Part shown: in pieces, positions 57,504 through 64,000 of the stretch
How the letters are laid out: the number at the start of each line of letters is the position of its first letter
Numbering within the stretch: position 1 is the first letter of the stretch
Origin: Citrus sinensis
Lineage: Eukaryota > Streptophyta > Magnoliopsida > Sapindales > Rutaceae
Direction: 5' to 3'
Assembly: GCF_022201045.2 (NCBI RefSeq)
Contig: NC_068561.1
Coordinates: 20,896,501-20,960,500 of the forward strand
DNA length: 64,000 nucleotides
Translations under genes and position numbers: made by a program
Notes under the pieces: generated by a model
What the model was told of the DNA's origin: nothing
The model's database searches: none
What the model saw: the letters and a program-made list of their open reading frames with translations, nothing else

Positions 57504-60500
57504 AGCTTGAAGTTAACGATCAACGAGTCGTCGGTTCAACTTTGGGCTTTATTATTATAATTTGCAGTCATGACTGAAGACGATGCTATTTTCTTAACTC
57601 AGAGGTGTGAATAGTTATGAAAGAATTAAGTTATTAACATTTGAATGACCTGTTATTTTATCTTTTAATTCGTTCCATTTGAATTTAAATGTTTGAAAAA
57701 TTAACATGTTGACTTGTCATGACCTTATAAATCGGTTGCAAATTATATGTAGGTAATAATAATAATAATAATTACGAGTGTGTTATTATTGTGACAAACT
57801 TATTCGAATGTGTGTATTAATTATGATTCAAATTATAATACACACGTCAAATGGCTGTAGGCCGTAGCCCATGCATTGCCTTCAGAAATAAAACATTTTT
57901 TAATCATCCCCTGATCTCGGGGCTTGTTCCTTAAAATATGGTGGAAGATCATGACGAGCTCATTTATTTTTTTTCTAATGAATCATTAATATTATACTTT
58001 ATGTGATCGCCAAACCCAAATCAACAAAATGAAGCGTTATTATATTCTATGAAGGTACAATCTTTCTGCTATACATTTTGAACCTACTAGAGCATGTGGG
58101 TGGAATTTTCTACCGGTTCTTTTGATTTCAAACGAATTAAATAGTTTCTTAACCGTTGTTGAAACAAAGACTATTAAATTAATACTAACGAAATCAGAAT
58201 TTGGTAGCATCTAAAATATACCCAAAAAATATATATTTTAACTAATTATACCAAAAGTATTAACGTAAGTACTTAAATTATTTTGAGTAATTCATTTGCA
58301 GCCTTTGTTCATTAAAACCCCATTATTATCTGGGGCTAAGCTGATGGGGCCTCTCCCTGCACAAAAATTTAAAAATCAACATTATTAATCGATTATTTAA
58401 AATCATAATTATCAATTTCATCGCTACTATGTATATGTTCTTCAATTATTGAATTTGGCATTAGTAGAAATGAATGCCGTTGGTGCACAGGTTCCATTTG
58501 GCAACCAAAACCAGCTTGAGTTGTTGGAATGGAACCCCAAAAGTAAAATAAGGCTCAACTAATTAGATTCTTATAGTATGAGATTAATTAATTAATTATC
58601 GATGTAATTATATAGTAATTGCTGGGCAAAATATGGAGAATCAGAGATTTTGTTTATAGAATTTAATTAAATTACAAGTACAAATGATTTGAGTGAATTA
58701 GACGATTTGGTTGTTGTGGACTTGTGGTGCCCTTTTTCCGGGGGTAATTTTTGACTGCTATAGGATGTGGGCTAAAGAGGGGGTAAGGGGGAACAAAACG
58801 GAAGTTAATTTTACTTGGACCCGCGTCACCAATAGTCAATCTTTCAACGTGTTATTGTAAAAATAGAGGGAAAAAAATATTTTTTAATTATAAAATACTA
58901 ACAATAGGAGTACCGTTTTGGAGTATTTTCTAAAATATAAAAATTAAATAGCTATTTATTGTAAATACAATTATTAAAAAGACATTTAACCTAATATATA
59001 AAGATTAAAGAGTATTTTTATTTATATTTTGAACGGAAGTAACTTGTAATAATCTTGGCCAATTTGATTATTATCGCTACAAATTATTCTTTTCAAATAA
59101 TAAATCAATAAATAAATAAAAACATCACGGGTCACGTGATTATAATGTAATTATATCATATCAGTTTGTACACAATAATTTTTGTGTATATGTAAATTCG
59201 TATATAAATGCACAGACAGCCAACAATTAATCAGATGATAATTTGCACTTGTTGTTGCTTTCAATATGTAGAACAGGATGTGAACAAGATTTGATCCTTT
59301 TCGCGTCATCACTGAATACTGACTCCAATTAGTCCAAAATTGGTTGTGAAAAAACAGGAGCCATTTTTCTTGAACATTTTTTTATACTTTCATTTTCTAG
59401 CTACTGTATATTCAATAATAATAAATAATACCTAGCGTAAAATCTGCAATCAAACTTATTAATCAAATGCATTATCGGTTAGATTAGATTCATTAACAGA
59501 CGAATAGACTAAAAATAATCTCATCAAATTACATGTAATATAGTGTCTTATCATTCATCATAATCTCGTTACTCCGCAGATCAAAAAGAGAATCCTACCA
59601 ACCCAAAAGAATAAGAACAAGATACATATGGATTAATTTATTTATAAAAATTCCATATAATCTTCCATAAGATTTGTTGAATAGAACAAATATGTATAAA
59701 ATAAGTTGTTTATATAGTCTGAACGAGAAGACTTCATTGAATTGTATGAGCAAAATTCGCTTTGGATATATCATATATGTGTGATTTGCATTAATTAATT
59801 GTTAATTCTTACTATTATTTAGATCAACGCTAATTAACTAAATAAATGGAACATACGTGATGTTAATTATTTACAATGTATCACACAAATAATTTTTTTT
59901 TTAATAACTTCACTTGATTTCTACCACCATTCTAGCTAATCAAGTGATAATTGATTAAAAAAAAAATTCAATTTTTTTCTTAAAAAGTAAGTAGATAACC
60001 AATAGTCTAAATTCCTTCTTTAATTTGTCACATATCTTAAGATTTGAGCTTAGCTAACCAATTAAATAAAATTGATTTAAAATCACTCAACTAAATAATT
60101 TTTTTTTTTTTTTAAAGTAAGTGGATAACTAAAGTATGAACCATCTTTCAACTTCTTACTTATCTCAAGATTCAAACCTGAGTGACCAACTAAATAAAAC
60201 TAAATTTAAAACGACTCAACCACACTTTTGGCGAAAATTGAATTAATAATAGAAAGCGACGAGATCCATACCATAATCCCTCGACTTTGGGCAAAATTTT
60301 GATTTCTTGACTAACTATTCTTTCTAAACTATCTAAACAATATTCCAATATGTCCGATGTCTCCTCCTTGATGTCACGAAGGTTCCTTTAGGTTTATTAA
60401 TTAATTAATTATTCATTTATTCATTCAGTTTACATTTTTAGCCCCGGATATTCATAGGTTATTGCATTTGGACCCATTTGAAATGTTTTGGAAATACAAA

Positions 60501-61326
60501 ACAAACATAGTTAGAGAGAATAAAAGGAAAAATAAATAATTTTAACGCATATTTTTATAAATTTTAAAATTATACAAATTCAACAATACTTTTGCTTTAC
60601 ATGTTTATATATTTGTAGTATAGTTGGAAGATTATTTTCGACCTTTATTTAATTTTTTAACTATATATTTTTTCTTTAGATGGTAAAAGTGTTAGAATCA
60701 TAAAAGAAACATACAATTTCTTTCTTTTCTTCCCCCCCCCCCCCCCATTTCATATGACCTGCTGACCTTGTGGTCTTACATTAATTCATAAGATGAATTG
60801 ATGAGATGAGCCAAAAATATATAATTTTAGTAAGAAAAAAAAAAGTTGAAATATTATATGACAGTGAACTAGTCAGTCTTTCAAAAAAGAAAAAGAAAAA
60901 GAAATACTCGGGTGCATGTAAAATAATGTTGCAAAACAACAGGGGGTGTATGGTATTTTGCCAGCAATTTTAAAGATAACAACATATGGAAATCAAAATA
61001 CACGTTATCATTTTATGTTCATAATCGCAGACGATCAACATCGATGCAATTCCAATCCCCACCTAAATTAATTATTCCTTAAAATGTGTAAATCAAAAAG
61101 CTAGTCAAATTGTCAAAACCGATAGTAATAAACTAATGGTTTAATTTATTTATTTATAATTTATCAGAGCCAAAAATTAAAAGAATAATAATAACAATAA
61201 TAGGGCGCCGACGTCGAGCCATTACCAGGGAGCAAACAATTAAAGAAACAAATGCTTAAAGCCGCTCTGCCTAACATTTTTCACTTTGACATTGCATGTT
61301 AATAATAATTAGAATAAAGATCTCTC
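57504..61326. other. Gene-poor spacer
   Basis: AT-rich, with ATA/AAT microsatellites (about 57754-57770), a diverged 130-bp tandem duplication (59984-60227), a poly-C run (about 60733-60748) and the diverged copy (58438-58545) of a segment at 52632. No gene is recognised. Confidence 0.5.
59984..60227. repeat. Diverged 130-bp tandem duplication
   Basis: AAAGTAAGTAGATAACC at 59984 recurs as AAAGTAAGTGGATAACT at 60114. Both copies then share an AAGATT/AAGATTC block and AACCAA/CAACTAAATAAAA.T.. towards their ends. Similarity is moderate, so the duplication is old. Confidence 0.65.
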
Positions 61327-61431
61327 TAAGTTACATGTAATGTAATTTACACTTGTTCACATAAACAGTGAGTAATATAAAATTTATTTACTGTTTATAT
61401 GAGTGGTGTAAATTACATTACATGTAACTTA
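61327..61431. mobile_element. Short hairpin MITE, copy B
   Basis: The left arm TAAGTTACATGTAATGTAAT continues to ACATAAACAGT. The right arm is its near-exact reverse complement, ending ATTACATGTAACTTA. The arms are about 42 bases with a few mismatches near CACTTGTTC/CACCACTCA. The ends and the ACATAAACAGTGAGTAA core resemble the hairpin at 20577-20673 (ACATGAATAGTGAATAA), so both belong to one small family. Confidence 0.75.
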
Positions 61432-61820
61432 ACACTTGTCTTATAATAAAAATTCGACTATATTAAAATTTATACAATTTGATAGTTATCGTAACTATAT
61501 TTAAGTATTAATAATAACAGTATAATTATAAAAATAAATATTAAATTTATACTTACTACTATAATTTAACAATTATGATCCGTAAACGTGCTTTACAAGA
61601 GATCAATTCTACCATAACCACGGGGTTTATAATAATTCCCCGCTTTCGTCTTTTATCTCTCTCTTGTCAAAAACAAGAAAAAGTATGTTCTGGAAACACA
61701 AAAACGAAAACAAAAATACAGCTACGTACTCGCACACACACACAGACCACACGCACGAGTCAACAAGTTGAAACTCTCCCTCCAAAAAAAACAAAGCTCA
61801 CACGTCTGAAACTTCTCTCT

Positions 61821-61830
61821 TATAAAAAAG
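61821..61830 (+). promoter_or_regulatory. Likely TATA box of the basic-protein gene
   Basis: TATAAAAAAG lies 79 bases before the ATG at 61909. A CT microsatellite (61863-61880), common in plant leaders and core promoters, lies between them. Confidence 0.45.
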
Positions 61831-61908
61831 CATCCCCTTCATTTATCCTTCATCGACTTCTCATCTCTCTCTCTCTCTCTAAATATCATTTCTTTTTGTT
61901 TTCTCATT

Positions 61909-62862
61909 ATGCCACAAGTAGATCTTGAAACCCTAGTCTCAGCCTGCGCCGGTGTCTCTTGCGATAAAAAGATCGCCTGCGAAACCCTGGCCAACGCCAT
62001 CAACAAAAACCCCAACCACGCCATCGAGACTAACGACAAGAACCCAAATCAAGAACATCATCATCCTCATCACGATGCTGATGATCATCAGGAACCGGAG
62101 ATTCCGCCTGACTTGCCGCCAGATTCCTTTTGGCTGTCGAAGGACGCGGAGTTTGACTGGTTTGACCGCAACGCATTCTACGAGCGTAAGGAGTCGCAAA
62201 AGGGCCACTCCCACTCCAACCCGATTGGCCTGAACCCGAATCCGAGTTCGACTTCTCAGAGGTTTTCCACTCCGACGACGACGACTTTGAAGACCAAGAC
62301 TTCGATCATTGGCCTGCCCAAGCCGCAGCAGAAGTTTGACCCCAAGTGTAAGAGACACTGTAAAACCAACACCAACTGGTTCCCCAAGCGATCCGGCTCG
62401 GTTGGCAAATCGGATGGTCCCTTGTGCGAACCCTCTTCTCCCAAGGTTTCTTGTATCGGTCGGGTCAGATCCAAGAGGGATCGGCGGAGATTGAAGAAGC
62501 GACAAGGTTCCGGTTCGGAGTCGGGGTCTTTGAGGAGTAAATCGGAGAGGAAACAAAAATCCGGTTTGTTTGCCAGTTTAAAGACCATTTTCCGGTTGAG
62601 GAAAGGATCGGAGGGTAAGAGTCGTGAGCGTCGAAAGGAATCGTCGGATAGGAAGAGTGGGGTTATTACTACTCACGACATAAGGGACAGGCTGCCGCGC
62701 GGTGAGGCGCACGCGCTGTCGAAGCGAGTGGAGTCTCCGCCGAGGAAGAGCATTGCAAGTGAACCGCGGAGGAGTGTGGATGGCGAACCGGTTGGTTTGG
62801 GTGGGATGACGCGGTTCGCTTCTGGTAGAAGGTCGGATTCCTGGATCGGTGACGTGGCGTGA
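61909..62862 (+). CDS. Basic Ser/Arg-rich protein of unknown function
   Basis: A 317-residue intronless frame with codon-like GC content well above the flanks. I recognise it only as a plant protein of unknown function. The N-terminus (MPQVDLETLVSACAGVSCD) is followed by an acidic, His-rich stretch (EHHHPHHDADDHQEPE), then PPDSFWLSKDAEFDWFDRN. A basic Ser-rich middle follows with a conserved-looking SPKVSCIGRVRSKRDRRRLK block at about residues 177-196. Then come LFASLKTIFRLRKG and an Arg/Ser/Glu tail ending SDSWIGDVA. The VSCIGRVRSKRD block also occurs in other plant proteins I remember only vaguely. Several basic clusters could serve for nuclear import; no membrane span or signal peptide is visible. 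The start is the first ATG after a TATA box and CT-rich leader. A long opposite-strand frame here is a shadow. Confidence 0.82.
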   Translation: MPQVDLETLVSACAGVSCDKKIACETLANAINKNPNHAIETNDKNPNQEHHHPHHDADDHQEPEIPPDLPPDSFWLSKDAEFDWFDRNAFYERKESQKGHSHSNPIGLNPNPSSTSQRFSTPTTTTLKTKTSIIGLPKPQQKFDPKCKRHCKTNTNWFPKRSGSVGKSDGPLCEPSSPKVSCIGRVRSKRDRRRLKKRQGSGSESGSLRSKSERKQKSGLFASLKTIFRLRKGSEGKSRERRKESSDRKSGVITTHDIRDRLPRGEAHALSKRVESPPRKSIASEPRRSVDGEPVGLGGMTRFASGRRSDSWIGDVA

Positions 62863-64000
62863 TCTGGAGGCGCGCTGGACTGGGGAGATTTCGTGTGGGT
62901 AGGACAAGACTCAAGAGTAAGTAGTGGAGGAGGGGCCCAGATAAAAATGGACTTTACTAGCCGGTCGTGATTGGGGGTCTGTGGTGGGGCCCGCTTTGAT
63001 TTTTTTAAATAGTCGTTGGGATAGATGATATAAATAACGGTTTCCCCCATCCGGTGAAAAAAAAAAGGTGACAACATTTTTCATATTTTGATTTTTTTTT
63101 TCTTTTTGGGGTAAAGGTTTGTAAATATTAGAGTGTTTTTTTTTTGGACTGATGGATTGTAAATTTTTTCTTGTAATAGTGGATTTAGTAATAAATTCTT
63201 GAAGAATATATATGGGTGTCTGTGATTGAAAAATTTGATTGTTTGGTAGAGCTGGCGAAGGTGAAATTTGAAAATATTGTTGGAGAAAAGTAAAAATTCA
63301 ATTTGAATAAAGGGTTAGTTAATATAAATAATGCATATTCAATTCACAGATTAGAATGTGATTTGTACGCGTAAATGAACAAATTAATGTTGAATTTGAC
63401 TTCAAACTAGAAATTACGTATTCTTCGTTAGTAATAAAAAAAAAAAAAAATTGTTTGAGGAATATGCAATGGGCTTTTAACGATCAATTGGTTAGCTAGG
63501 GATTGGTGTGTGTTGCAACTTGCAAGTAACTTAGGGCTTCAGTGATCGGTGAAGATAAATTAATTTCAAGAAACCTTTTCAGTATTTGGCGTTTGCATTA
63601 ATCTTTTTAATATTTGTAATCGTTAATACCAATTTAATTAGATATTAATCTCTCACCTTCAAAATTGTTTTGAGAATCGTTACGAATGAGAATGAACATG
63701 CATATTTACTATTGGTACTATGGTAAAAAATTGATGGTGTCAACACACATTTACGCTAATTACCATTGGCTATACCCCGACTATAAATAAAATTTTAATT
63801 AAAAAAATAAAATTTCTGCGGTTTTAAAACGTTAAATCAAAAACTTTTAAATTTATTAATTTTGTGTAACTTGTGTTATCGTGTGGTGGAACAATAGGAA
63901 TTAAGAAAATATGTACCCAAAAAAAAAATATTTTTTGATTAATAAATTAACTTGAATTATTTATAAAGTAATATCATAATTCATAACTATTAAATTCATA
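62863..64000. other. Downstream spacer to the window end
   Basis: Includes the 3'UTR of the basic-protein gene and AT-rich DNA with T and A runs (63090-63100, 63437-63450). No exon is visible. Confidence 0.55.

Noticed and set aside
61939-62556. 205-residue open frame on the minus strand
   Set aside because: It is a shadow of the high-GC sense gene at 61909-62862; composition is odd and no domain is present.

Overview
The window is nuclear DNA from a flowering plant, almost certainly a eudicot. The signs are split genes with GT-AG introns, very AT-rich spacers, many short non-autonomous DNA transposons, and proteins that align from memory with Arabidopsis ones (cpSRP54, CUL1, ABCB29, RPA14, LIF2, a MEF10-like DYW protein). 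Citrus or a related woody rosid is a guess that the sequence alone does not prove.

Layout. 1-10 kb: the first exon of an Argonaute gene (minus), a large spacer with a Tourist-like MITE, an intronless PLS-DYW pentatricopeptide gene (minus), and an AP2/ERF gene cut off inside its DNA-binding domain (minus). 10-19 kb: the full 15-exon gene for chloroplast SRP54 (plus) and, convergent with it, an intronless CUL1-type cullin (minus). 19-28 kb: a 10-exon chloroplast half-size ABC transporter of ABCB29 type and a two-exon RPA 14 kDa subunit gene (both plus). 28-36 kb: a hAT-like element, then an 8-exon hnRNP-Q-like gene of LIF2 type with a long 5'UTR intron. 37-47 kb: an F-box/DUF295 gene with a tiny first exon (minus), a decayed subtilase pseudogene broken by a MITE, and an intronless glutaredoxin-like gene (minus). 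47-61.5 kb: a gene-poor stretch with nested MITEs, a 1.3 kb Mutator-like non-autonomous element, and a seven-copy tandem array of about 0.3 kb units (54.8-57.5 kb) that itself holds a MITE. 61.9-62.9 kb: one intronless basic protein of unknown function; the rest is spacer.

Function. The genes are unrelated housekeeping or regulatory genes, as is usual for a plant chromosome arm; no operon-like or cluster logic is visible. Two products act in the chloroplast (cpSRP54, ABCB29) and one in organellar RNA editing (DYW protein). RPA14 acts in DNA replication and repair, LIF2 in chromatin and RNA regulation. The cullin and the F-box protein both belong to SCF-type ubiquitin ligases, but nothing shows they work together.

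I found no CRISPR array, rRNA, tRNA or organellar insertion. The most unusual items are the seven-copy tandem array, the intact intronless CUL1-like gene with the neddylation lysine kept at residue 682, and the Argonaute first exon followed by an intron with a perfect 38-bp inverted repeat. Exon borders were read by eye from GT/AG sites, reading frame and remembered homologues; no alignment or transcript data were used.
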